64,000 nt of DNA, taken from positions 45,594,082 through 45,658,081 of the forward strand of contig JALGQZ010000001.1 of the NCBI GenBank assembly GCA_023105745.1, read 5' to 3'. The DNA is from Austropuccinia psidii (Eukaryota; Basidiomycota; Pucciniomycetes; Pucciniales; Sphaerophragmiaceae). The notes under the pieces were generated by a model, which saw only the letters and a program-made list of their open reading frames with translations, was not told where the DNA came from and did no database searches. The position numbers were made by a program, and so were the translations under genes. Positions 46,606 to 57,346 of the stretch are shown here, one piece after another (positions within the stretch are counted from its first letter, which is position 1; each line of letters begins with the position of its first letter).

Positions 46606-48045
46606 TGTCAGGATGAAACTATGACAAATATGTAAGTAGGCTAATTACAACTTTGACTATGTTTGTGACACCTTAAAAATGATTTTAAAAAGATTTATAA
46701 AGTTTTAAGATGGTTTAAAATAAAAATTAAAGGGCTTTACTATACTGGGTATGGTGGTGGTGAGCACTGTTGAAAGCCCTGGGTGCAGCTTTATCTGTTG
46801 GGTTACAATAATAAAAGACTACAATAATTAAAGATTATAATTATACCTGATTATTTAGCCAAGAGTAAAACTGTTTTTGACAGTTTACTATGTAGGTTGT
46901 TTAAGAGCAGGATGAGGAGACAATTCTGGCTGTGAAAAAGCCTCCTTTTATCCTGAAATGGGGTGGAAAGGGTGCTAGACCTTTCCACGTAGAGGAAGTG
47001 AAGGTTTTTCACTCTCTAGGACTGGCTTGTGGTTTGAAAACAGCCTGTATAGCCTGTATTGGGCCCAGATGTAGTCTTGAAACCACATCTGGGCAGTTTT
47101 CACCAATACAGGGTGAAGATTTTCATCTGGGGACCTCACAACCTGATTCTGACATGTATGACGCGTAGAATGCTGTACAGAAACTGTATGGGACCCCAGT
47201 ATTGACTGAATTATGAGGTGTTGAAGTATTAACAAGATTCTTCGTCTGTTTGACACCTCATAATCAGAGTACAACTGTATCCTGTCATGATACAGCTGTA
47301 TTGGTCATATTGTGGGATTATAACCTTCAAATGACCATAACTCTGTCAGTTTCTGAGATATCATGCTCAGGGTTGGTTCATTGGATAGCCCTGTATGCGC
47401 TCTACACAATGATACCCAATTTGGTTTGGTCATCATTAAATATGACAAAGTTATCCCATGTACAAGGCTTTTGTACATAGGCGTGGTTTGGGCAAGAAGC
47501 TGTATTGAGCTTGTTTTCCTCATAGCTTCTGTTATAGTTGAGATATGAAGAAGTGGATGGCACCATCAGATAGCCCTGATTGCGCTCTTTCCAAAAAGAC
47601 CCCACTTCAAGTATCCCACACGAAAAATGTAGAAGTTAGATGAGAGGTGAATGTTTTGTTCACCCCTATTTGGCCTGAAATTGACCATAACTCCAGTAAT
47701 ATTGGTGCTAGCTCAGTTTGGCTGGTACCATTGGATAGCCCTAGCGTAGAGCTTCAGTTTGAGTACCCATTTGATGGGGTTAATAATCTCCCTCTAGATT
47801 CTAGATGGGAGGTGAAATTTAAGGTTTATGCTCAGCAATAACTTTGAGCAGGAATAAATTTGTTATTTCTTGTCCTATGGTGATGGGACTTATGTTTTCA
47901 GAAAGAGGCAAGTTTCCTCTTTCTTTTGATAACTTTTGAGCTGATTTGGCTCAGCTCCGTGTTTTGGTGGTATCTTGGCTATACCATTGGTTTATGGTAT
48001 TTTGGCTGTCATGCTTGTGCTCTGGTTTTGAGTCACAGGCTGACA
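46606..48045 (-). repeat. E5 5' LTR (1440 bp)
   Basis: Pairs with 38395–39818; carries an extra 16-bp block (CTACAATAATTAAAGA-like) near 46818. Confidence 0.9.
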
Positions 48046-48050
48046 CTACA
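48046..48050. repeat. E5 target-site duplication CTACA, right copy
   Basis: Exact repeat of 38390–38394. Confidence 0.9.
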
Positions 48051-48585
48051 CGTCATACACCTCAGAAGAGGGCTATGTGGTCCCCAGATGAAAACTTTCA
48101 CCCTGTATGGGTGAATGCTGCCCAGATGTGGTTTCAAACCCACATCTGAGCCTAATACAAAGCATAAAGGCACTATTAAAACCACAAGCCAGTACTCTTA
48201 AGTGAAAAACTCTTCACTTCCTCCATGTGGATGGTTTAGAGGGCCATTTCACCCCATTTTAGGATAAAAGGAGGCCTTCTCTCCACCAGAAAAGGTCTCC
48301 TCATCCCCCTCTTGAATTCCTACATAGTACAACTGTCAAAAACAGTTATACTCTTGGAAAATAACCAGGTTATGCTATAAACTTTAGTATTGTACACTTT
48401 TTTATTGTAACCCAACAGGTAAAGCTGCACCCAGGACTTCCAAAAGCACTCAACACCACTAATGATCATTCGTAAAGCCCTTTTATTTTATAAAAAACCT
48501 ATTTTTAATATTATCATCTGTGTAACAGTCATATTTTAGGTTGTAAATACTCTTATTATCACCTCTTCATAAACTCAACCTGACA
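48046..48585 (+). repeat. E4 5' LTR, second piece
   Basis: Continues the LTR after E5 (reverse complement of 46606 to about 47150) and ends CAACCTGACA. Has a TATA-like GATAAAAGGAGG near 48263. Both pieces together give about 1.41 kb, matching the E5 LTRs. Confidence 0.85.
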
Positions 48586-48603
48586 TTTTGGGGGCCTGGC
48601 CAT
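48586..48603 (+). promoter_or_regulatory. E4 candidate primer-binding site
   Basis: TTTTGGGGGCCTGGCCAT directly after the 5' LTR, identical to E5. The ATG at its end opens a nine-codon upstream frame. Confidence 0.65.
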
Positions 48604-48631
48604 GTTTTTTAAACTCATTTGGACCTTATAA

Positions 48632-49207
48632 GTAAGGTTTTTCTCTCATTTTATTCATTCTGACACTTTTGTTTCCCTCTTTAGGCTTAAAATTTAGTAA
48701 AAAATAAATATAATATATATCTTTTATTTATTTTTTGAGTGGTATATGCTGTAGACCACTGTGTTTTATTCTATTTTTTGCCTTGTTGTGTGATTAATTA
48801 TCACTGAATCACCACAAAAACCTTATTTTGGTGTTTTTTTAGATATTTAAACAAATTAAGCCATTAATATAGTCCTTTTTGTAATTAAACAAAGGCACAT
48901 CTTACTGTAAAACCCACAGTTGAGGCATGGTTGGGTACGTTGTTAATTTCAATTACCCTCTTTCATAACCACTTTTTTTGAGATTATACTTGCTAATTAA
49001 AAGTTAATTTGTGAAATACTGGTATACAAACAGTCTGCCAGATATCTGTATGCTGTATTTTGATGTAAAATTGGTAATTCAATTACACTGTCATAATGCA
49101 AGGGCAAAATATAGAAATAAATTTCCCAGTGGCCATTCTTAGACGTTCAAACAGCATCTTAAGAAGTCTTAACTGAAAATAAGCCCTCTTTTTTCTGTCT
49201 GATTCAG
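48632..49207 (+). other. E4 predicted leader intron 1 that builds the gag ATG
   Basis: Donor TTATAA|GTAAGG, acceptor TCTGATTCAG|TG, with CTTAACTGA upstream. Splicing forms TAATGGAAGAA: the stop of the short upstream frame (MFFKLIWTL, then TAA) overlaps the new ATG. Confidence 0.55.
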
Positions 49208-49506
49208 TGGAAGAAAACTACATCCCACTAGAGACCCAGTCACAGGCCAACACACCAGTGACACCCTCAGAACCAGAGGGCAGCAAGGGAAAAGGAAAGA
49301 GGCAGAGTGAAGGCCTTATAACAGCTAAAAGGTGGACACCCATTGCCACTCAGAGGAATAGAAAACCATGAAAATCTGCATCTATACAAGGTAAACCAAC
49401 CCTAACAACTTGTACAGGGAATATTGCAGTCATTAACCCAGTTGTAACCTCTAAGGTAAATTGCCAAAAGCAGCAGACAACAAATTTGTACAAGGCACAG
49501 TCAAAG
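49208..49506 (+). pseudogene. E4 first gag exon (exon 1b)
   Basis: 299 bases. Reads EENYIPLETQSQANTPVTPS, then RWTPIATQRNRKP before a stop, then KPTLTTCTG; the terminal NKFVQGTVK segment is out of frame. One nonsense and a small indel separate it from the intact E8 exon. Confidence 0.65.
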
Positions 49507-49574
49507 GTAAATACCCTAAGAACATAAAGTTTTTGACTGCTTGGAAACACTAATATGTCACCTGTACACCTCAG
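49507..49574 (+). other. E4 predicted gag intron 2, tandem acceptors
   Basis: Donor AAAG|GTAAATA, 68 bp, acceptor CTCAG (ends 49574) with second AG ending 49576. The two choices open frames A and B as in E5 and E8. ATG for frame B at 49555. Confidence 0.55.
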
Positions 49575-50035
49575 AGACCTTGGTTTCCAAAGGCAACAGC
49601 CAGAGGACAGTGAAGGATTGTCCAGAACCAGAAGATCTGGAAGAGGACGCCTTGGACACAGTGGTGGATGGAAAGCCATTGAGGGAAATCATACCCACTC
49701 TGCCATTCACATTCCAATTAAACAGAAACCTCAAATCAGAGGACTGGAAGGATATGGATCAAGTTCTTCCGCTCCACCAACTCCTCAAAGACCTTTTTCA
49801 ATGGATCATGGACAACAAGAGGTTCAACCTGGCATCGAACTGGGAAGAACATGGAGGAGGTTTACAGAAGATCTGTCTCAAAGAGATAGACTTCAAGGAC
49901 CTTATGGTAATCACCAAAGGTTGGAATCCCACCAGGAAGTTCAGACTACTGGAGGTGAGGGCAAACAGGATAAGGGAGAATCAAGCCACTATCCAAGCTA
50001 TAGAAGAACGACTGACCCAGACAGGGAATACTTAG
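49575..50035 (+). pseudogene. E4 gag N-terminal frame A, with overlapping frame B to 50154
   Basis: Frame A (to 50035) carries QVLPLHQLLKDLFQWIMDNK, KICLKEIDFKDLM and RENQATIQAIEERL and ends early by nonsense. Frame B from ATG 49555 (MSPVHLRDLGF) is open for 199 codons to a TAG at 50152–50154. Both frames are therefore open together for over 450 bases. Confidence 0.65.
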
Positions 50036-50110
50036 ATTCCTTCAGGCTCACAAGAAGTAGACCAAACCAGCTCTCCAGTAGCCTCACACAATTCAGGAAC
50101 CAAAAGATCA

Positions 50111-52635
50111 GTGGCCAAGATTCACCATTCTTCACAATCCCAGGAAGTTTCTAGGAGAAGACAAGGATACAAGGGCGAAAAAAACCACCTTCAACCAAAG
50201 GAAGACAGAGTCAGAACAAATGACCCAGAAGCTGTTGGATTTGGTGAAAGAATTATACAAATACTAGAAGTAGTTGTACATAAATCTAGAATCAGTAGTC
50301 CTATTAATAGAAATATTACCCCCACTCAGATTGAACATAATGTTGTCAAACCTGATAGTAGCTTAAAACGTGATTCACTGTGGTTAAAAATGTCCAAATA
50401 TGCTGAGCAAACTCAAAAGCAGTTTGCAGACCTTGAAGCAAGCCATGAGAGGATGAAAGAATTAACAGCCTCCATGGACAACATTGGTATAACTCTTCAA
50501 GAATGACATGCTCAATTGAGCAAAGCCTCTGAAGAAACAAAAAAAAGACTTAATCTAGTTTTTGAAGAACAACACCACAGCAAAAGGGACAGGGATTGGC
50601 TGGACCAAGACATAAACAAACTGTTTAATGTCTACCATAACTTGAAGCCACAACAACAAGGCCATGTTATGGATAATCCATATCACCAAGAGGACATTAA
50701 ACCTGATGCCATGTTGGCAAATAGGGAAAGATCTCCATCTCAGTACCAGGATGGAGATAATATTTATTATTCTGAGAAGGAAGCCTTGAAACAGCTCCCT
50801 GAGGCCTCAAGCTGGCCCAAATTCTTTGGTACAGGAGAATATGATCATATGGAGCTCATAGACTATATTGATGGACTCTTCATTGATGTACCAAGCATAC
50901 CAGATAACTGGATTACTGCTAGACTTAATACAGCATTCAAAGGAAATGCTAGTATTTGGTACACAGAAATGAAAGAAATCCATGGAAGGAGAAACTGGGA
51001 ATGGTGGAAGAGTCAAATCCTCCAAAAGTACAGCAATGGTACTTGGATATGGCAAAAGACTATGTCATTTGAAAATGTAAGTATTCAGTGGAAAAAGATC
51101 CATATTCATGGTGTCTTAGACATTCTGAAAGACTTAAAGCCATTGATCCTCAAATGAACATTCACATGAGGAATCACAAACTCCTGACACAAATGCTAGG
51201 AGAAATAGAGCATGCATCAAAATGCAGATGCAACCAAAATTGCACTCCAGATGGCATTGCAAATACCATACAAAATGCAAGGAAAAAACAAATATAGGGA
51301 AATATTCCCCATATAAAAGCAGTGGGTTCAAAAAGAAATAACCTTTCAGGGTAGAGTTTAAAGACAAACCCTGAGAAAGAGTGGGAGAAGTTACTAAGAA
51401 GAAAAATTATTGGCACAATTTTGGTTCAGCAGACCACTATGCCAACAACTGTCCAAATGAAAAGAGAAAAGTCTATGCCATTGAGAAAGTCCCAGAGGAG
51501 GAATCCCCCACAGATGATTCTGAATCAGACTCTATGGGTGATGCCATCAGAGAACAATCCAATGAAAAGCAAGACCCAAGATAGGAACTTCTAGTGGAAT
51601 ACCAAGAGGAAACCCCACTAGAAATCCAGGACATACAGTTGGAAAAAGGTATGCCACAAGACACTGCAAATAAAAGCTTGTGCAAACATACACAGGATGC
51701 ACAGACATTCCTGGTCACACCAACGACAGCAATGGCATACATACGTGGGACAGCCACAAAAATGACTGTTTGAATTGACAATTCTCAACACCCATTGATC
51801 ATTTACAGTGGGGCACACTGCTCCATAGTGGCCAGAAATTATCTGGACAACCACATCCCAAATCGGGAAACAAAGCTCTTGGCAACCAAGGCAAAGAACT
51901 TCAAAAGTGCTTCAGGGAAGATGACTTCCATTGGGACAATTATCAAAGAGATAATTATGCCCCACAGGAAGGGTAATATCAGACTCAACCCAGAGTTTGT
52001 AGTCCTTGATGATCCCCACATCTGAGGGTTCTTACTGGGGACGGATTACCAGAGAATGTACTGTATTGATATTTACAATAGTAAAAACAGGCACATTACC
52101 ATGGGTACCAATGAGGAATTTTTTTTTTGCTTGATATATACCACATATCTGCCCAGGATCCACTGGAAGAACTACTGGATGAATTCAGAGAGGGCCAGTT
52201 CAGCACTACCCTCACCAGTAAACACAAACTAAGTTTGCTGAAGATTCTGAGGAAGAATAGATCAGCATTTGAAATTGGTTAAGAACCATTAGGAAAAATT
52301 AGAGGCTATGATATAGCACTATATCTGGAGGTGGAAGGAACTTATTAACCCATGCTCAGGAGACCTCCATACCCAGCAATTATTGAGACTAGGAAAGAAA
52401 TTGAAAACCACATCAATGAACTCCTAGACATGGATGTCATCAGAAAGATTGGACACAATGAAATAGTGGAGATCACCACTCCTGTCCTGATCACCTGGCA
52501 TGATGGAAAATCTAGACTGTGTGGAGATTTCAGAGCTCTGAACAACTAAAAAGAAGCTGACAGGTATCCTATAGCTAGGATACCCCATGCCTTAGACAAA
52601 CTGGCAAAAGCCAAATACATATCCAAAATGGATTG
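50111..52635 (+). pseudogene. E4 gag-protease-RT remnant, cut by E6
   Basis: Coiled coil (50240–50640), capsid-like region with YWITARLNTAF equivalent (50880–51060), a damaged zinc knuckle (WHNFGSADHYANNC, first Cys pair altered), protease with IIYSGAHCS where the catalytic Asp is Tyr, and RT up to AKYISKMDC at 52635. Several stops. It is broken at codon 2 of the [10 protein letters not shown] motif by E6. Confidence 0.85.
52631..52635. repeat. E6 target-site duplication GATTG, left copy
   Basis: Right copy at 54785–54789 reads GATTT (four of five match). Confidence 0.7.
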
Positions 52636-54784
52636 TGTGAGCCTGTGAGGTATATATGACATACCCATAAGGCCACAAATAACTTTATATAAAACTGATT
52701 TAGTATTTAACAGACCTTTTAGTTGAAATTAAAATAAAAATAACAAAAAATAAGTATAACCTTTTTTTGGAAAAACAAAGTTCTAATTATTATGTCATTT
52801 TTGGGTTCTACACCCAAAATAACCTAGGGTACACCCATAAGGTGTTATACCCAAAAATGCTTATTTCTTAAGTTATTGGAAGATTTAAGAATCTCACAGT
52901 ACTAATGTAGCTTTTTTAACATTTTTTGTAAATTATTAAATTTAAGCTCAAATAAGCTTAAGTTTAAAGTTGCATAAGGTTTATGCAAACTTGCCAAAAT
53001 TTTAGTTAAAATTGAGGTGTTGTGTATATTTACTGAATTGCCTAAGGATTTTCCATACAGAATGTAAATCCTGCATGCACTCAATTTAAAATTGTTTAAG
53101 GCCATAGTATAGCTTTAAATAAATAAAAGGGAAAAATCCATACAAAAAGGTGGGACAAAGGAAAAAGACCAAACAGAGCTGGGGTACCGAGATTTTTGGA
53201 TCTGCAAGGATTCAATTAAGGTTTTCCACCTGTATTGCAGGATTTTCAACCTTATTTAAAATTTAAGATTAGACTTTGATCCAACCTTAAAGTTTGAACT
53301 GGTTTTATCCCAATTTGGACAGGAATTTCAAGCTGCCAAAGGTTAAATCCCAATATGCAGGCTTGAAATTAAAGTTTTGAGACCTGTCAAAGCTTAAATA
53401 AGCTTAAAGCTTTAAAGTTAAAAGCATCAAAACCTTATCAAAAGTTAAGGTTTGGTGTGTATTTCTTTTTTACAAGGAAAAATAGCAGTAACTTCAAAAA
53501 GTCATTAAAAATCCATATCTTAATGGATTTGCTTGAAATTTTTACACAGCTTAAAATTCAATGTTATATGTGTATACATTAAATTTCAAGTATCTTTTAT
53601 AAGAAGAGTTTTTTTTCATTAGTCTGGAAAATTAATCTTTTGATTATACTTAGAGAAAATTAAGATTTCTGGAAAAATTAATTCAAAATTCAGTTTGAGA
53701 GATTTTGACTTGAAACTATATTTTTAAGTTGTTCATGTGATAAACCTTAATATAAATAAGCCTATTTCATATTAAAACTTAAAATAATTAATTCAAATGA
53801 GGATTAAAGCTACTTGGAGTTAAGAATAACACTGGTACCTTTAAATTAGAATTAAGAATAAGTTACCTTAAGTTAAGAACCTTATTTTTAAGCATGGTTT
53901 TTTTGTTTCAACCTGAGCACTCCCTCTATATCAATGATGCATCATGAGAGATGTTCTGCAGACATAAAAAGAGTCTATTCATCACTGTTTTTGTCCATCA
54001 TTTCAATCCAATCCAATTATATTAGACATTTAAACAGGTAAAGTTTTATTATATATAAAATCTCATCATTAAAGTACTTTTTAGGTATTTCATTCTTTAA
54101 AGATCTTAAATTAAAGAATTGGAATCATAGAAATTAGATTATTGTTGTAATCAACAATAAGATATTTTATTTTATAAAATTATTGTCTTAAAATATCTTT
54201 TTAAATCCACAAATTCCTCCTAAAAACTCTTTAATAATAAATTTTATCATAAAAAGTTGCTTAGTCTTTTAAAATATTGATTTTAGACATGTTTTTAAAT
54301 TATAATTATTATTTAATATAATAACTGTTGTTGTTTGACTTGTTGTATCAAATAAATATTATAAGTAAGTTTTCTCTAAAGATTATATATTTTTTTATCT
54401 ATAATTAGTTTTTTTATAATAATAATATCTGAAAAGTGTGTGTTATAATTTCTTTCTATAAATAATATTCATATCATTTATAAGTGGTTAAATATTTATA
54501 TCTCCCAGGTGTAATTGTCTCATTAAGAGCTTTACACTTCTTATTGTTATAGCTGCCAGTGACTATAAAAATAATAGAATAATCATCATAAATTATAATT
54601 ATTAATTTTTTTTATTATATTATATCTATGTAATTAAATTTCTTGTTTTTAATATAATTATTTCAATAATTATATTTAATTTGTGGTTATAATATTTTGT
54701 TATATTATATTTTTTCTACTGAGGAAAGTCATACTACTCTTGATTTTGTTGCTATTATCAAGAGTTTAATAGAAAAACCTTACA
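52636..54784 (+). mobile_element. E6: lone LTR, family I relative, 2149 bp
   Basis: Starts TGTGAGCCTGTGAGG and ends ACCTTACA, the same ends as the E3 LTR in element orientation, but the interior differs. No gag or pol inside. The E4 RT reading resumes directly after it (MKGFHQN at about 54790), and flanking GATTG/GATTT mark the duplication. It is probably a solo LTR left after LTR–LTR recombination; part of it is extremely AT-rich (54000–54700). Confidence 0.75.
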
Positions 54785-54914
54785 GATTTGATGAAAGGTT
54801 TTCACCAGAATTGAGTTAAACCAAACTATATGAAATTACTCAGAATCATATGCCATATGGGCATATATGAGTAAACCACAAAGCCAATTGGCATCAAACA
54901 TGGACCAGCCTACC
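54785..54914 (+). pseudogene. E4 RT continuation
   Basis: Reads MKGFHQN, stop, [19 protein letters not shown], stop, and a degraded NAPAHF region before E7. In E5 and E8 these are the residues that follow the E6 insertion point. Confidence 0.8.
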
Positions 54915-55822
54915 TGTAAGGTTTGACTATGAAACAATAAGTAAAAATTACTAATTTATTACTTATTGTACTCTGAATGTCCTTATAATTGAAATAAATA
55001 AGATTAAAATAATAATAATAATAAAGAAATATTATTATTATGGCGTAAAAATATTATATTATTAAATAAATATAATAATATAATTAATATTATATTAAAT
55101 TATAATATTGTAAATAATATATTAATATAGAATAATTAATATATTATAAAGCTCTTTATTATTGTTACCAACAAATAATAAAGGCGTAAAAAACTGTTTT
55201 TTAGAAATAAAAAACAATTAATAACAATAATATTACCAATATTAAAGTTATATATTAATATGAATACTATTTATATTAATTAAGAATTATTAAGAGTGAT
55301 AATAAGAGAGAAATTATTATAATAAGATGAAATAACCTACTTTTAACACTTAAAATAATAATTTTGAGATATTTTACGCCAAAAGAATATAATACAACTT
55401 TTTCAAATTGTAGTTACAATAAAAATAAAGAAAATTTACTAAATTTCTTGATTTTACGTGGAAATGAGTTTATAGAGAGATTTATGACAAAAACAATTAA
55501 AGAATTGATTTAATCACACAAAAATAGTGATTAATATTAAGATGTTCTTTGGTCTTTAATAATATAAGAGTTTTATATATAAAGAATAAAGAAATTACCT
55601 TTTTATTTGATTGATTTAATGTTTTTGATGCGTCTGAGGGGTAAATAGAGTAAAAAGAGCTCTATTTATAGTAAATACCTCCCTCCTAGAGACCAAAAGG
55701 CTTCTAGTAGACGTGTACTGATCATATCCACTGGAATTGATCAATATTTTAAGGTTTGGAGATGATTACATCATTATCAAACCATATTACATCATTATTA
55801 CACCGTTATTTAGAGTTATCAC
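54915..55822 (-). repeat. E7: family I (E3-type) LTR, outer part
   Basis: Collinear with 23558 to about 24450 of the E3 LTR (TGTAAGGTTTGACT, the ATTTTACGCC block, and TATAAATAG at 55662–55670 on the minus strand), with a few percent difference. It stops at TTATCAC where E8 begins; the remainder (next words in E3: TATAACTCTAAG) should lie right of the window. Bases 54910–54914 (CTACC) are the candidate TSD. Confidence 0.85.
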
Positions 55823-57322
55823 TGTCAGGGTGAGTCTATGTAGAAGCTTAAAAACAGTAAATACAAGCTAGTACTATGACTGTGACACGTCAAAATAAGT
55901 AATAAAATAATTCTTCAGGTCCTACTGCTACGTGGTAACAGTGGTGATGAGTCTATTGAGGACCTGGGTTGCAATGTTCTAATATCTTTGACTGTAAAGA
56001 GACACTACAATAATTATATTTAATTATATCTTTAAGTATTCTAAGGACACTACTGATGGATAACAGTCTTGTCACGTAAGAATATATAATAAAAAGATAA
56101 GATGAGGATTTTTGAAGGCAAAAACCCTTCTTTTTATATCTTTCAAGACTGTCAAGAGTTATTTACTCTTCACACGTCAGAGGAGTGAAAATTTTCACTC
56201 CATTAGTCAATCTGTGGTTCTGGATCCTCAATTCTGACGTCAGTAGAGGCAGAATTGTGGTTTTGGAACCACAAATGATCATTCTGGATCAATACAGGAT
56301 GAAAAAACTTTTCACCTGCCACGTCAGCACTTGGATGACGTTGTTCTGGTGTTTGTATGACCAATACTAGTCATTCTGGGCGGGTTTAAGCTTTGAACAA
56401 CCATTATTTTGAGTATTAAGACTGTACTGGTTGGTACAGGTTTGGTACAGGCCAGTATTGGCCAAAATACTTCCAACCAAGATATCTTGGTCAGTTTTTG
56501 AGATATCAAGAAACTAAGAGCACAGAATTGAAGGGCTTAATGAGCTCTTCAATTTGGTATGCTTCATGTTTACCCTTCTTTAAAATAGCAAAAGTTATAA
56601 GGGTTTTAAGTTTTTGGATGTATTTTTGTACATCAGTATGAGGCTTCAAAAACTTCCATACCAGATATCTTCTTCAGTTTGGAAGATATCTGTATTCTGA
56701 TGATACAGTTTTGTAGGGCTTGATTAGCCCTACAGTTTGGTATATGACACTGTACAGTTGTATGAGTGTATGCCAAAGATACAGGGGTTTGTTTATTTTC
56801 TTATTTTCAGAATATCTGTATTTTGGTTATTAAACCTTTGAACCAAGATCCCTCAGTCAATTTAAGAGATACAGAGGTCTAAGGTATCTCAAATTAAAGC
56901 TCTTGTTGAGATCTTTAATTTGGTTATACTTTTGTACAGTTTTGTACAAGCCCTCTTTGACTTTCAGGGGGACTTGGTTTTGAAAATGAGGTTATATGGT
57001 ATCTCCAGTTGTAGTGGTGTTACAACAACATGGATGATATCATTGTGTAGCTCTCTATGTGAGCTTTAAGAAAAATACCATTTTGGTATAGCATAACTTA
57101 AATATGCATAAGTTAGATGAGAGGTGAAAATAAGGGTTTTGACTTGTTTATTCTCCTCTAGGTTTCCTTATTCTGTTTGGATAAGGTTGGTGTTTAATGT
57201 AAGAGGATTGTTTTCTCTTAATTATTACCTGTATTGACTATGTTTGTTCAATACTTGTCATACCATTATTTATGGTATGTTGGATGTCATGCTAGTGCTC
57301 TGTTTTGAGTCACAGGCTGACA
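55823..57322 (-). repeat. E8 3' LTR (1500 bp)
   Basis: Plus strand TGTCAGGGTGAGTC to GGCTGACA, the same ends as E5. TATA box TATAAAAAG on the element strand at 56130–56138. Confidence 0.85.
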
Positions 57323-57340
57323 TACCCTCCCTCAAAAGAA
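57323..57340 (-). promoter_or_regulatory. E8 polypurine tract
   Basis: Element strand TTTTGAGGGAGGGTA directly before the 3' LTR. Confidence 0.75.
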
Positions 57341-57346
57341 GGCTCA

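Larger units (their letters stand above)
38395..48045 (-). mobile_element. E5: complete family III Ty3/Gypsy element, minus strand
   Basis: 9651 bp between exact TSDs CTACA. LTRs are 38395–39818 and 46606–48045 (about 4% different by eye plus a 16-bp insertion in the right one). The element is complete in layout but its coding frame has about six stops or frameshifts. It inserted head-on into the LTR of its relative E4. Confidence 0.95.
37515..54914 (+). mobile_element. E4: family III Ty3/Gypsy element, plus strand, broken by E5 and E6 and cut at E7
   Basis: 5' LTR in two pieces (37515–38394 and 48046–48585) around E5; candidate primer site; gag, protease and RT start (49208–52635); lone LTR E6; short RT continuation 54785–54914; then E7. 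The 3' half should lie beyond E7 and E8. Its likely TSD is ACTGA (37510–37514), inside the E1 3' LTR. Its protein fragments closely match E5 and E8. Confidence 0.85.
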
